Origin: Beijerinckiaceae bacterium
GTDB taxonomy: Bacteria > Pseudomonadota > Alphaproteobacteria > Rhizobiales > Beijerinckiaceae
Assembly (NCBI GenBank): GCA_947453205.1
Contig: CANGFT010000041.1
Span: forward strand, 1 to 41,604
Direction: 5' to 3'
DNA length: 41,604 nucleotides
Below the pieces are notes generated by a model, which searched no databases, had not been told where the DNA came from, and saw only the letters and a program-made list of their open reading frames with translations. The stretch's first letter is position 1; each line of letters opens with the position of its first letter. Of the stretch, positions 9,195 to 17,550 are shown in pieces. The position numbers and the translations under genes were made by a program.

Positions 9195-9553
9195 CAATCT
9201 TCCCTCTCGTCAGGCCCGCTTCGAGGCCCGTTATTGCTTCTATACCGCAACTGACGGCAGAACGCACGAGCAAGCCCTCGCCAGGAGCCTCCGCAAGGGG
9301 GCGTCTGGCCAGTTCGGCGCGTTTGTAACGGATATGGTGTACGGACGAGCGCAAAAAGCAAGCCGGAAGAGGCGGAACAGGCCCGTTTCGAGGCGATTTC
9401 CGGCCATTAACCTTGCCTTGGCGGCTGAAACGCCCGTTTTGCGGCGGCATTGACCTTCGGCGGCAGGGGCCTAGTTGAGGTTCAGGGAGGGGCGATCGCG
9501 TTGCGGCGCGCTGGCTCTGCGGGGCGTGGCGGCGGTTTGAGAGGGAGCCCCGG
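9195..9553. promoter_or_regulatory. Divergent control region between efflux operon and GT4 gene
   Basis: This 359-base gap separates two divergently transcribed units and holds no convincing gene. A 17-base near-perfect direct repeat is present at 9211-9227 and 9378-9394 (CAGGCCCGYTTCGAGGC, one difference). GAGGGAG just upstream of 9554 is a good ribosome binding site for the GT4 gene. I could not identify clear -35/-10 pairs. Promoter content is inferred from the divergent arrangement. Confidence 0.45.
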
Positions 9554-10624
9554 ATGAAGATCGCACAAGTGGCGCCGCTCTATGAGGCGGTGCCGCCCCG
9601 GCTCTATGGCGGAACAGAGCGCATCGTCGCCTTTCTGAGCGACGCGCTTGTCGACTTGGGGCATGACGTGACGCTGTTCGCCAGCGCCGACGCCCTCACG
9701 AAGGCGAAGCTTGCGCCGGTCCGCGATCAGGCGATCCGGCTGGACCCCGACCCCCTCCGCAGCGATCTTGCCGCCCATCTCGTGCAGATGAGCGAGGTGC
9801 GGCGGCGCGTCGGCCAGTTCGACGTGATCCATTTCCATGTGGATCTCCTGCATTTCCCGCTTTTTGAAGATGTCGCGGGTCGAACGGTGACCACGCTGCA
9901 CGGCCGACAGGATCTCAAGGATCTGTCCGAGGCCTATAGCTGCTGGCCCGCCTATCCGCTGGTGTCCATTTCGGACAGCCAGCGAAAGCCCCTCGTTCTG
10001 GGAAACTGGATCGAGACCGTCTATCACGGGGCGCCGACCGATCTTTATGCGCCGCCGCTTCGCCCGCGGGGCGACTATCTCGCCTTCATCGGCCGCATGT
10101 CGCCGGAAAAGCGGCCCGACCGGGCCATCGCCATCGCCCGGCGGGTGGGGATGAAGCTGCGCATCGCCGCCAAGGTCGATCAGGCCGACATGGCCTATTT
10201 CCGCCGGGAGATCGAGCCCTTGCTGGGGGCGCCGGATGTGGAGTTCGTGGGCGAGATCGGGGACGCCCAGAAGTCGGACTTCATCGGCCACGCCAAGGCG
10301 CTGCTCTTTCCCATCGACTGGCCAGAGCCTTTTGGCCTTGTGATGATCGAGGCCATGGCCTGTGGAACCCCTGTGGTCGCCTGGAATTGTGGTTCCGCCC
10401 CCGAAGTGGTGGATCACGGCGTCACGGGGTTCCTCGTTTCGAGCGAGCGCGAGGCCGCCGTTGCAATCGATTCCGCCGGGCGGCTTGATCGTGCGGCTGT
10501 TCGGGCCGTCTTCGAGGCGCGCTTCTCCGCCGTGACCATGGCGCGCAATTACGTCGACATCTACCAGCGTCTGGCGGCGGGCGGCCGGAAGGCTGACGCC
10601 CTTCGCGTCGTTCAACGGAGCTGA
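9554..10624 (+). CDS. Glycosyltransferase family 4 protein
   Basis: This 356-residue GT-B-fold retaining glycosyltransferase is probably cytoplasmic. The N-terminal half begins MKIAQVAPLYEAVPP with the glycine-rich YGGTER loop. The C-terminal half has AFIGRMSPEKRPD and the family's E-x7-E motif in EPFGLVMIEA, followed by CGTPVVAWNCGS. It is separated by only six bases from the amylo-alpha-1,6-glucosidase-like gene, so the two are almost certainly co-transcribed. Such GT4/debranching pairs recur in Hyphomicrobiales. The product could be an alpha-glucan, a glucosylglycerate-type solute or a trehalose-related sugar. The donor and acceptor are not determinable here. Confidence 0.88.
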   Translation: MKIAQVAPLYEAVPPRLYGGTERIVAFLSDALVDLGHDVTLFASADALTKAKLAPVRDQAIRLDPDPLRSDLAAHLVQMSEVRRRVGQFDVIHFHVDLLHFPLFEDVAGRTVTTLHGRQDLKDLSEAYSCWPAYPLVSISDSQRKPLVLGNWIETVYHGAPTDLYAPPLRPRGDYLAFIGRMSPEKRPDRAIAIARRVGMKLRIAAKVDQADMAYFRREIEPLLGAPDVEFVGEIGDAQKSDFIGHAKALLFPIDWPEPFGLVMIEAMACGTPVVAWNCGSAPEVVDHGVTGFLVSSEREAAVAIDSAGRLDRAAVRAVFEARFSAVTMARNYVDIYQRLAAGGRKADALRVVQRS

Positions 10625-10630
10625 GCTCTG

Positions 10631-12820
10631 ATGGAAGCTGAAAGCGTGGCGCAGGATCAGGACGAACTCACGCCCGGCACAGCCGCCGGCATGCGGGAGC
10701 TGGTGGAGAGCACGCATGAGCCGCGTGTGCCCATGCGGCTCGTCGCGCTGAAGCATGGCGACACATTCATGGTCGCCGATTTCAATGGCGACGTGCTGGG
10801 GGAGGGCGACGGGCTCTTTCAGAACGACACGCGCCTGTTGTCCCGCTGGCGGCTGACGGTGGGGGGCAAGGCGCCGGTGCTGCTCAGCTCCTCGCTCAGC
10901 CAGGACAATGTCGTCTTCACCTCCAACCTCACCAACCGTCCCCTCCCGCCGCTGGGCGCCCAGTCGCTGCGGGAAGGCGTGATCCATATCGAGCGCAAGC
11001 GCCTCATCCACGCCGACCGCATGTATGAGCGGATCACCTTCACCAATTTCGCCATGAGCGCGACCGAGGTGCCCTTCGCCCTCGAATTTTCCGGCGACTT
11101 TCGCGACATGTTCGAGGTGCGCGGCGTCAATCGCCCGGCGCGCGGCGAGATTTTCCCCCCCGAGGTCGCCGCCGCCGATGTGAAGCTCTCCTATCGCGGG
11201 CTCGACGGCATGGTGCGCGAGGCGCATATCAGCTTTTCCGAAGAGCCTGCCATGCTGACACCGGGGCGCGCGGCCTTTCAGCTCGCCTTGCCCCACAATG
11301 GGGCGCGCAGCCTCTATGTCGAGGTCGGGCCCCATCAGGAGACGCCCGACTGCGCCCGCTGGCGGGCGGCGGCGGCGCGGGCACATTTCGGCATGCGCAG
11401 CCAGCGGCGCCGGGGCGCGACGGTTCATTCGCGGGCGCGGCTTTTCAACACCTGGATCGACAAATCCCGCGCCGACCTCGCCCTGCTCACGACGCAGTTG
11501 CCGACCGGGCCTTACCCCTATGCGGGCATCCCCTGGTTCTCGACCCCCTTCGGCCGCGACGCCATCATCACGGCGCTGCAGATGCTGTGGCTTGACCCTT
11601 CGCTGGCGCGCGGCGTGCTGAAGTTTCTCGCCCGCCATCAGGCGCAGGATCATTCGCCCTTTCGCGATTCCGCGCCGGGCAAGATCATGCATGAGACGCG
11701 GCGCGGCGAAATGGCGGCCCTCGAGGAATTGCCCTTCGGCCTCTATTACGGCGGCGTCGACACCACGCCGCTCTTCGTCATGCTGGCGGGCGCCTATGCG
11801 GAGCGCACGGGAGACCTCTCCTTCATCGACGAGATCTGGCCGACGCTGGAGCGGGCCACCGCCTGGATCGAGAAAGAGGGGGACTCCAACGGCGATGGCT
11901 TGATCGACTATCTGCGCGGCGCGGAGACGGGCCTGGCCAATCAGGGCTGGAAGGACAGCAACGATTCCGTCTTCCATGCGGATGGAAGCGACCCTGAGGG
12001 GAGCATCGCCCTCGTGGAGGTGCAGGGCTATTGCTATGCGGCCCTGATCGCCATGGCGACCATCGCCGAGCGGCGCAACCAGTTCGAACAGGCCGCCCGC
12101 TGGCGGCGCGCCGCCGAGCGGCTGCGGGGACTGGTGGAGGAGCGGTTCTGGCTTGAGGAGAAGAGCTTCTACGCGCTCGCGGTGGATGGATCAGGGCGCC
12201 CCTGCGCGGTGCGGGCCTCCAATCCCGGCCATCTCCTCTTTGCCGGTCTGCCCAGCGCCCACCGGGCCCGCCATGTCATCAGCCAGCTGCAGTCGCCCGA
12301 TTTCGCCACGGGCTGGGGCCTGCGCACGCTGGCGGTGGGGGAGGCGCGTTATAACCCGATGTCCTACCACAATGGTTCGGTCTGGCCCCATGACAGCGCC
12401 ATCTGCGTGGCGGGCATGGCGCGCTATGGCGAGCGGGCGGGGGTCGTGCAGATGATGGGCGACATGTTCGACGCGGCGGTGCGGTTCGACATGCGCATGC
12501 CCGAACTCTTCTGCGGCTTCCAGCGGGGGCCGGGGGAAGGGCCGGTCGCCTATCCCGTGGCCTGCCTGCCGCAGGCCTGGGCGTCGGGTTCGGTCTTCAT
12601 GCTGCTGCAGGCCTGTCTGGGGATCCGGATCGACGGCTATCGGGGCGCGGTCCATATCAACCGCGCGCGCCTGCCGCCTGATGTGGACGAACTCGTCATC
12701 AAAGGCCTGCTCGTCGGCCACCGCCAGATCGACATCACCTTCCACCGCGTGGGCAACGGCGTCGTCGCCTATTCCGATGATTTCTTCGATGGGTCGATCC
12801 CTGTGCTTCAGCACGCTTAA
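10631..12820 (+). CDS. Amylo-alpha-1,6-glucosidase-like (glycogen debranching family) protein
   Basis: This 729-residue protein has two domains. The N-terminal glycogen-debranching-type beta domain (about residues 40-230) contains GLFQNDTRLLSRWRL. The C-terminal (alpha/alpha)6-barrel glycosidase domain contains PWFSTPFGRDAIITALQ, GLANQGWKDSND and YHNGSVWPHDSA. The acidic residues in GRDA, KDSND and HNGSVWPHD are candidate catalytic and substrate contacts by family analogy. No signal peptide is seen, so it is likely cytoplasmic. It is coupled to the GT4 gene. Its 3' end overlaps the convergent DUF423 gene by four bases. Activity on glycogen itself is not assured; members also hydrolyse other alpha-glucosides. 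Confidence 0.88.
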   Translation: MEAESVAQDQDELTPGTAAGMRELVESTHEPRVPMRLVALKHGDTFMVADFNGDVLGEGDGLFQNDTRLLSRWRLTVGGKAPVLLSSSLSQDNVVFTSNLTNRPLPPLGAQSLREGVIHIERKRLIHADRMYERITFTNFAMSATEVPFALEFSGDFRDMFEVRGVNRPARGEIFPPEVAAADVKLSYRGLDGMVREAHISFSEEPAMLTPGRAAFQLALPHNGARSLYVEVGPHQETPDCARWRAAAARAHFGMRSQRRRGATVHSRARLFNTWIDKSRADLALLTTQLPTGPYPYAGIPWFSTPFGRDAIITALQMLWLDPSLARGVLKFLARHQAQDHSPFRDSAPGKIMHETRRGEMAALEELPFGLYYGGVDTTPLFVMLAGAYAERTGDLSFIDEIWPTLERATAWIEKEGDSNGDGLIDYLRGAETGLANQGWKDSNDSVFHADGSDPEGSIALVEVQGYCYAALIAMATIAERRNQFEQAARWRRAAERLRGLVEERFWLEEKSFYALAVDGSGRPCAVRASNPGHLLFAGLPSAHRARHVISQLQSPDFATGWGLRTLAVGEARYNPMSYHNGSVWPHDSAICVAGMARYGERAGVVQMMGDMFDAAVRFDMRMPELFCGFQRGPGEGPVAYPVACLPQAWASGSVFMLLQACLGIRIDGYRGAVHINRARLPPDVDELVIKGLLVGHRQIDITFHRVGNGVVAYSDDFFDGSIPVLQHA

Positions 12821-13182
12821 GGGTTGGCGCGGGGGCCTGCGAACGAGGCCAGCGCCAGCCAGAGCCAGCCCACGATCAGCATCACGCCGCCAGTCGGGGC
12901 GGCCATGCGCCAGAGGGGCGCGCCGCTGATGGCGCGCATGGCGATGTCGCCGGAAAAGAGCGCCGCGCCCAGAACCAGCAGGCTCGCCGCCTGCAAGAGG
13001 CCCCGGCGCGTCGGGGCGCCGGCGCAGAGTCCGGCCACGGCGGCGGCGTGGATCATCAGGAAGGTCGCCGCCGTCGTGAGATTGGCGCCGCCCTCCGCAT
13101 GGGCGGCATAGGCGGAAAGGGCGACGCCCGCCGCGCCCATGAGGCCCGCGATGAACACTAGCAGTCTTGACCAGAGCAGCAT
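12817..13182 (-). CDS. DUF423 family membrane protein
   Basis: This 121-residue small integral membrane protein has four hydrophobic segments (about residues 8-28, 38-58, 64-84 and 95-115). It has the DUF423 (YgdD-like) pattern: AGLMGAAGVALSAYAAHA near the N-terminus and a central ATFLMIHAAAVAGL. The function of the family is unknown. The ATG overlaps the stop of the DUF2842 gene (ATGA), indicating a two-gene operon. Its stop overlaps the end of the convergent glucosidase gene, so no terminator space exists between them. Confidence 0.85.
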   Translation of the reverse strand: MLLWSRLLVFIAGLMGAAGVALSAYAAHAEGGANLTTAATFLMIHAAAVAGLCAGAPTRRGLLQAASLLVLGAALFSGDIAMRAISGAPLWRMAAPTGGVMLIVGWLWLALASFAGPRANP

Positions 13183-13424
13183 CAGGAGCGCCCTTCCTGT
13201 TCATTGTCAGCATTCGCTGCGGGCCCGCCTTCCATCCATTTGATGAGCGGGAGCATGGGCAGGATCCAGGCCATGCCCACGAGAACGTAATAGAGGCCGC
13301 GCAGCAGGTCCGGCGCCTCCTGCACCGGCCGCGACTGGGCGAGCGCCATGGCGACGAGGGCGTAGACCATCACGAAGGCGACCATGACGATCATGCCGAT
13401 GAGTTTGCGCTGGCGGATGGGCAA
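13182..13424 (-). CDS. DUF2842 family membrane protein
   Basis: This is an 80-residue alphaproteobacterial protein with two membrane helices (about residues 9-30 and 42-62). The core begins PIRQRKLIG and includes GLYYVLVGMAWILPMLPLIKWM. I chose the TTG at 13424 because GGAGA lies 5 bases upstream and family members usually begin just before the RKLIG motif. A TTG at 13484 would add 20 unconserved residues with a poor ribosome binding site. The function is unknown. It heads a two-gene operon with DUF423 and is divergent from the heme A synthase gene. Confidence 0.78.
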   Translation of the reverse strand: MPIRQRKLIGMIVMVAFVMVYALVAMALAQSRPVQEAPDLLRGLYYVLVGMAWILPMLPLIKWMEGGPAANADNEQEGRS

Positions 13425-13532
13425 GGGGCTCTCCGGGACGTGAAGGGGGTGCGACAGGGCGTCCGTGGACGTAAGGGCTTCCAATGCTTATGTCTCGCTC
13501 CACCGTTTGGATCAACCTGAGCTTTCGCATCC

Positions 13533-14600
13533 ATGACCGTCGCCGACCAGCTCGCTCATTCTGCGCCCGCCGCCCCGCCCGCCGCCGCCGCCAGCGACGC
13601 GCTGCGCGCCGTGCGCCTGTGGCTCTGGGGCGTGGCTGGCCTGATCTTTCTCATGGTCATGGTCGGCGGGGCGACGCGGCTGACTGAAAGCGGGCTCTCG
13701 ATCACGGAATGGAAGCCCATTCTGGGCGTGATCCCGCCGCTTTCCCATGACGCCTGGCAGGCCGAGTTCGATAAATACAAACAGATCCCGCAATATGCGC
13801 AGCTCTTTCCCACGATGACGCTGGGAGAGTTTCAGGTCATCTATTTCTGGGAATGGGGCCACCGGCTGCTCGGGCGTGTGATCGGCCTCGCCTTCGCCCT
13901 CCCGCTCGCCTACTTCTGGTGGCGCGGCGTGCTGACGCGCGGCCTCAAATGGCGCCTGACGGGCCTGCTGGCGCTCGGCGGCCTGCAAGGGGCGGTCGGC
14001 TGGTGGATGGTGACCTCGGGCCTGACGAAGCGGGTCGAGGTGGCGCCGGAGCGGCTCATGGTCCATCTGCTGCTGGCCTCCATCACCTTCGCCGCCATCG
14101 TCTGGATCGCCACGGGGCTCAAGCCCGCCGCGGCTGAAGCCGAACGAGGCCTCAAGGGGGCCGCCTACACGATGCTCGCGCTGGTGCTGGCGCAGATCGG
14201 GCTTGGGGCGCTGGTGGCGGGCTCGCGCGCGGGCCTCACCTACAACGACTGGCCCTTCATGGCGGGCCATCTCGCGCCGCCCATGGAGCATTTGTCGCGG
14301 CTTGAGCCGTGGTGGCTCAATTTTCTCGAGAACATTACGCTGATCCAGCTCCAGCACCGTCTGGTCGCCTATGCGCTGCTGGCCTTCGCGATCTGGCACA
14401 TGGCGCGCGCACGCCGCCTCGCGCCCGCCTCGAAGGCGGCGCGCAGGGCCACGGCGCTTGGCGGCCTCGTGGCGACGCAGGCTGTGATCGGCGTCGTGAC
14501 CCTGATGCTGGCCGTGCCGATCTGGGCGGGGCTGCTGCATCAGGCCTTCGCCATGGTCGTGCTCGCCATGGCGGTCGTCCATGCGCGGCGCCTGAGCTGA
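13533..14600 (+). CDS. ctaA: Heme A synthase (COX15/CtaA family)
   Basis: This 355-residue inner-membrane enzyme oxidises the C8 methyl of heme O to the formyl group of heme A for cytochrome c oxidase. Eight membrane helices are visible. The four histidines expected to bind the two hemes lie in EWGHRLLG, MVHLLLASI, LQHRLVAY and LLHQAFAM. The N-terminal helix ends with the hallmark GGATRLTESGLSITEWKP. The length is typical of the alphaproteobacterial/mitochondrial COX15 type. The other cytochrome oxidase assembly genes are not in this window. It is divergent from DUF2842, with a promoter gap of about 108 bases. Confidence 0.95.
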   Translation: MTVADQLAHSAPAAPPAAAASDALRAVRLWLWGVAGLIFLMVMVGGATRLTESGLSITEWKPILGVIPPLSHDAWQAEFDKYKQIPQYAQLFPTMTLGEFQVIYFWEWGHRLLGRVIGLAFALPLAYFWWRGVLTRGLKWRLTGLLALGGLQGAVGWWMVTSGLTKRVEVAPERLMVHLLLASITFAAIVWIATGLKPAAAEAERGLKGAAYTMLALVLAQIGLGALVAGSRAGLTYNDWPFMAGHLAPPMEHLSRLEPWWLNFLENITLIQLQHRLVAYALLAFAIWHMARARRLAPASKAARRATALGGLVATQAVIGVVTLMLAVPIWAGLLHQAFAMVVLAMAVVHARRLS

Positions 14601-14701
14601 CTTCCCGGACGCTTTCTCTTCCGCTTGATCCTGATCAATGAAGCATGGCGCGCGCGGGCGCACCTATGGTCCCAGCCGAGGGCCAAGGTGAGGTGCGCGC
14701 G

Positions 14702-15046
14702 ATGGATGATCTGAGACATATTCCGGGAACGCCCGTGTTTCAGGGGGAGGAGGCCAGGCGCGGCTACGCCCTCAACAAGATGTGCTTCTCCTTCAACGAG
14801 GCTGCGAACCGGAAGGCCTTCCTTGCGGATGAGGAGGGCTATATGGACCGCCATCATCTTACCGAGCCCCAGCGCGCCGCCATCCGCTCGCGCAATGTGC
14901 TGCAGCTCATCGCCGCTGGCGGCAATGTCTATTACCTCGCCAAATTCGCGGGCATCTTCGGCCTCAACGTGCAGGACATCGGCGCGCAGCAGACCGGCAT
15001 GACCATCGACGAATTCAAAGCCTTTCTCGCAGCGCAGGGAGCCTGA
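14702..15046 (+). CDS. ligA: Class III extradiol dioxygenase alpha subunit (LigA-like, protocatechuate 4,5-dioxygenase)
   Basis: This is a 114-residue all-helical small subunit of a LigAB-type ring-cleaving dioxygenase. It has the family pattern IPGTPVF, RRGYALNKM, ENR-like ANRKAF, and GGNVYYLAKF. I chose the ATG at 14702 because GGTGAGG lies about 8 bases upstream. An ATG at 14645 would add 19 residues and has no ribosome binding site. It is followed after three bases by the catalytic beta subunit gene, so the two are made together. Other genes of the protocatechuate 4,5 pathway are absent nearby, so protocatechuate is only one possible substrate; gallate and methylgallate are alternatives. 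Confidence 0.85.
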   Translation: MDDLRHIPGTPVFQGEEARRGYALNKMCFSFNEAANRKAFLADEEGYMDRHHLTEPQRAAIRSRNVLQLIAAGGNVYYLAKFAGIFGLNVQDIGAQQTGMTIDEFKAFLAAQGA

Positions 15047-15049
15047 GCC

Positions 15050-15916
15050 ATGGCCCGCATCATCGGTGGCCTGACCACCTCTCACGTTCCCTCCATCGGC
15101 GGCGCCATCGCGCGCGGCGAGCAGCAGACGCCCTATTGGAAGCCGCTTTTCGACGCCTTCACTCCCGTCCACGCCTGGCTTGAGGAGATGAAGCCCGACG
15201 TCGCCGTGGTGATCTATAACGATCATGGGCTGAACTTCTTCCTCGACAAGATGCCGACATTCGCGGTGGGCGCCGCAGCCTCCTATGACAATGCGGACGA
15301 GGGCTGGGGGATTCCGGTGCTGCCATCGTTTGACGGCGATCCGGATCTGTCCTGGCATATGATCGACAGGCTTGTGGCGGACGAGTTCGACATCACCATG
15401 TGTCAGGAGCTTCTCGTCGACCACGCCTTCACGCTGCCGATCAAGCTCATGTATCCGAACGCCGGCCCCACATGGCCGCTGCGGACCATTCCGGTCACGA
15501 TCAATTCCGTGCAGCATCCGCTGCCCAGCGCCGCGCGGTGCTGGAAGCTGGGGCAGGCCATCGGCCGGGCGATCGAATCTTATCCGAAGGATCTGAAGGT
15601 CGTCGTTCTCGGCACGGGCGGCCTGTCGCATCAGCTTGATGGAACGCGCGCAGGCTTCATCAACAAGGACTTTGATCTCCTCTGCATGGAGAAGATCGTG
15701 TCTGATCCCGTGGCGCTGACGAAATATACGAACCGTCAGATCATCGAGCTTGCGGGATCGCAGGGCGTGGAGCTGATGACCTGGATCGCCATGCGCGGCG
15801 CCTTGCAGGGCAAGGTCAGGGCGGTGGCGAGCACCTATCATGCGCCAATCTCGAACACGGGCGGCGCCGTGATGCTGCTGGCCAACGAGCCCGTGGCGAG
15901 CCTGGCGGCGGAATGA
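15050..15916 (+). CDS. ligB: Class III extradiol dioxygenase beta (catalytic) subunit, LigB-like
   Basis: This 288-residue non-heme Fe(II) dioxygenase catalytic subunit would open a dihydroxylated aromatic ring next to one hydroxyl. Expected iron ligands are His12 (GLTTSHVPS), His59 (YNDHGLNFF) and Glu241 (QGVELMTW). The catalytic base would be His194 (GGLSHQLDG). All match the LigB positions within a few residues. It starts three bases after ligA. A hairpin with a 9-bp stem lies just downstream at 15936-15963. The pathway context is missing, so the physiological ring substrate is open. Confidence 0.92.
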   Translation: MARIIGGLTTSHVPSIGGAIARGEQQTPYWKPLFDAFTPVHAWLEEMKPDVAVVIYNDHGLNFFLDKMPTFAVGAAASYDNADEGWGIPVLPSFDGDPDLSWHMIDRLVADEFDITMCQELLVDHAFTLPIKLMYPNAGPTWPLRTIPVTINSVQHPLPSAARCWKLGQAIGRAIESYPKDLKVVVLGTGGLSHQLDGTRAGFINKDFDLLCMEKIVSDPVALTKYTNRQIIELAGSQGVELMTWIAMRGALQGKVRAVASTYHAPISNTGGAVMLLANEPVASLAAE

Positions 15917-15935
15917 GCAAATTAAAAGAGATCGC

Positions 15936-15963
15936 GACCCGCCCTCCAGACAGGGGGCGGGTC
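15936..15963 (-). terminator. Hairpin terminator between convergent ligB and the small ORF
   Basis: A 9-bp perfect stem GACCCGCCC/GGGCGGGTC (15936-15944 with 15955-15963) has a 10-base loop. Read on the minus strand it is followed by GCGATCTCTTTTAATTT, a T-rich tract, so it best fits termination of the 39-residue gene. It may also slow transcription leaving ligB. Confidence 0.55.
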
Positions 15964-15975
15964 GGCGCTGTCTTG

Positions 15976-16095
15976 TCAGTGCGCGCGCTGTTTGCGGACG
16001 CTGGCGGTGGTGAGGTCCGCATAGGCCAGCACCACGGCGAAGAAGCCGAAGGCGCCAAGGACCATGTTGAGAAACATCTGCTCTGAACCCGTCAT
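15976..16095 (-). CDS. Small single-pass membrane protein, 39 residues (hypothetical)
   Basis: This short frame encodes one hydrophobic helix (LNMVLGAFGFFAVVLAYA, about residues 9-26) with a polar N-terminus and a basic C-terminus (VRKQRAH), so the tail would sit in the cytoplasm. Evidence for a real gene is a GGGGGAA ribosome binding site about 5 bases before the ATG, a T-tailed hairpin after the stop, and otherwise unexplained intergenic space. I do not recognise the family. Small helices of this kind often serve as accessory subunits of membrane complexes; nothing here shows which one. Confidence 0.55.
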   Translation of the reverse strand: MTGSEQMFLNMVLGAFGFFAVVLAYADLTTASVRKQRAH

Positions 16096-16248
16096 GATTT
16101 TCCCCCATTGGTGGACGCCTCAGACAGACCATCGGGGCGGCCGCCTCGCCTTGATCTGCGTCAAGAGGGGGGCGGAGGCGGGGCGGGCGATTAGCCATTT
16201 CATAAGGTTTCAGGGCTTAGATGGCGGCGGCTGGAGCTGCGCGCCCCC

Positions 16249-17469
16249 ATGAAATTCCTGTTGGTCCATCAGAATTATCCGGGTCAATTCCTGCATATTG
16301 CGCCGGTCATGGCGCAGCGGGGCCATCATGTCGTGGCGCTCACCGCCGCAGGCAACAAGCGCGCCATCACCATCGACCATGCGCGCTATCAATATTCCGG
16401 CGAGAAGATCACCAGCCAGACCTTCGGCATCGCCAGCCATTACGCCGAGCGGGCCACGCGCGGCATGGACGCGGCGCGGGCCGCCACCAAACTGAAGGAG
16501 GCTGGCTTCACGCCCGACGTCATCTTCAGCCATATCGGCTGGGGGGAGGGGCTCTTTCTGAAGGAGGTCTGGCCTGAGGCGAAAAAGGTCGTCTATGCCG
16601 AGTTCTTCTATGCGCCGAGCGGACGCGACACCAATTTCGATCCGGAGTTTCCGAGCGATGGTCTGCGCAGCGCCTCATGGATCAGGGCGCGCACCGGCGC
16701 CATGCTGCTTGACCTCAACGACGCCGATCATGCGGTGGCGCCGACGCAGTGGCAGGCCTCGACCTTGCCGCCCTATCATCAGCATCTCATGAAGGTGATC
16801 CATGAGGGCGTGCGGACTGATCTCATCAAGCCCGATCCATCGGCGTCCTTCACCCTTGCCGACAAGAACCTCACGCTGCGCGCGGGCGACGAGGTGCTGA
16901 CCTATGTGGGCCGCAACCTCGAGCCCTATCGCGGCTACCACATCCTGATGCGCAGCCTGCCCAGGATATTGCAGGAACGTCCGCAGGCGCAGGTCGTCAT
17001 CGTCGGCGGGAATTCCACGAGCTATGGCGGGCGCGCGCCCGAAGGAAAAACCTGGAAGGATATTTTCTTCAGCGAGGTCGCAGACCGCATCGACCGGAGC
17101 CGCGTGCATTTCGTCGGAATGCTTGAATATCCGCGCTTCATCTCGCTGCTGCAGGTCACGCGCGCCCACGCCTATCTGACCTATCCCTTCGTGCTCTCCT
17201 GGTCGATGCTGGAGGCCATGAGCGCAGGCGCGCTCATCATCGGCTCGAACACGCCGCCCGTCGCGGAAGTGATCGCCCATGGGCGCAACGGGATGCTCGT
17301 CGATTTCTTCGATGTCGAGGGCTGGTCGAACGCCATCATCGACGCGCTCGCCCGGCCCGAGCATTACAGGGACATGAGAGCCGCCGCGCGCCAGACGGCG
17401 ATCGAGCGCTATGACCAGCAGAGCATCTGCGTGCCGCAGATGCTGTGGTTTCTGGAGGGGTTGGGCTGA
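16249..17469 (+). CDS. Glycosyltransferase family 4 protein (second copy, long form)
   Basis: This 406-residue GT-B-fold glycosyltransferase is not closely similar to the GT4 at 9554. The N-terminal domain begins MKFLLVHQNYPGQF. The C-terminal domain has YVGRNLEPYRGY, VVIVGGNSTSYG, and HFVGMLEYPRFISLL. The usual E-x7-E motif is altered: the acceptor-loop region reads PFVLSWSMLEAMSAG, with serine where the first glutamate is normally found (ExxGxxxxE becomes SWSMLEA). The gene stands alone, flanked by the small membrane protein and a repeat hairpin. Members of this subgroup often sit in exopolysaccharide loci, but no such neighbours are present. Confidence 0.85.
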   Translation: MKFLLVHQNYPGQFLHIAPVMAQRGHHVVALTAAGNKRAITIDHARYQYSGEKITSQTFGIASHYAERATRGMDAARAATKLKEAGFTPDVIFSHIGWGEGLFLKEVWPEAKKVVYAEFFYAPSGRDTNFDPEFPSDGLRSASWIRARTGAMLLDLNDADHAVAPTQWQASTLPPYHQHLMKVIHEGVRTDLIKPDPSASFTLADKNLTLRAGDEVLTYVGRNLEPYRGYHILMRSLPRILQERPQAQVVIVGGNSTSYGGRAPEGKTWKDIFFSEVADRIDRSRVHFVGMLEYPRFISLLQVTRAHAYLTYPFVLSWSMLEAMSAGALIIGSNTPPVAEVIAHGRNGMLVDFFDVEGWSNAIIDALARPEHYRDMRAAARQTAIERYDQQSICVPQMLWFLEGLG

Positions 17470-17473
17470 TGAT

Positions 17474-17546
17474 GGTCGGCAGTTGGCAGTCGGCGTTCGG
17501 CAGTCGATGAAAGCTCCGACTGCCAACTGCCTACCGCCGACCGCCC
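17474..17546. repeat. Heptamer-built hairpin repeat (copy 1, full inverted form)
   Basis: The left arm (17474-17506) is tandem copies of the degenerate heptamer GGCRGTY. The right arm (17517-17546) is the same unit inverted, with a 10-base spacer. The arms pair imperfectly over about 30 bp. It fills nearly all of the 81-base gap between the convergent GT4 and metY genes, where it could also act as a bidirectional terminator. Related copies occur at 18923 and 29989. Confidence 0.7.
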
Positions 17547-17550
17547 AAAC

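Noticed and set aside
9482-11977. Long minus-strand open frame opposite the GT4 and glucosidase genes
   Set aside because: It is low-complexity, charged, and matches no fold, while the plus strand encodes two clear enzymes. Similar shadows at 6466-7950, 17680-18882, 18879-20468 and 39862-41580 were dropped for the same reason.
14645-14701. Upstream ATG for ligA
   Set aside because: There is no ribosome binding site; the ATG at 14702 has GGTGAGG at good spacing.
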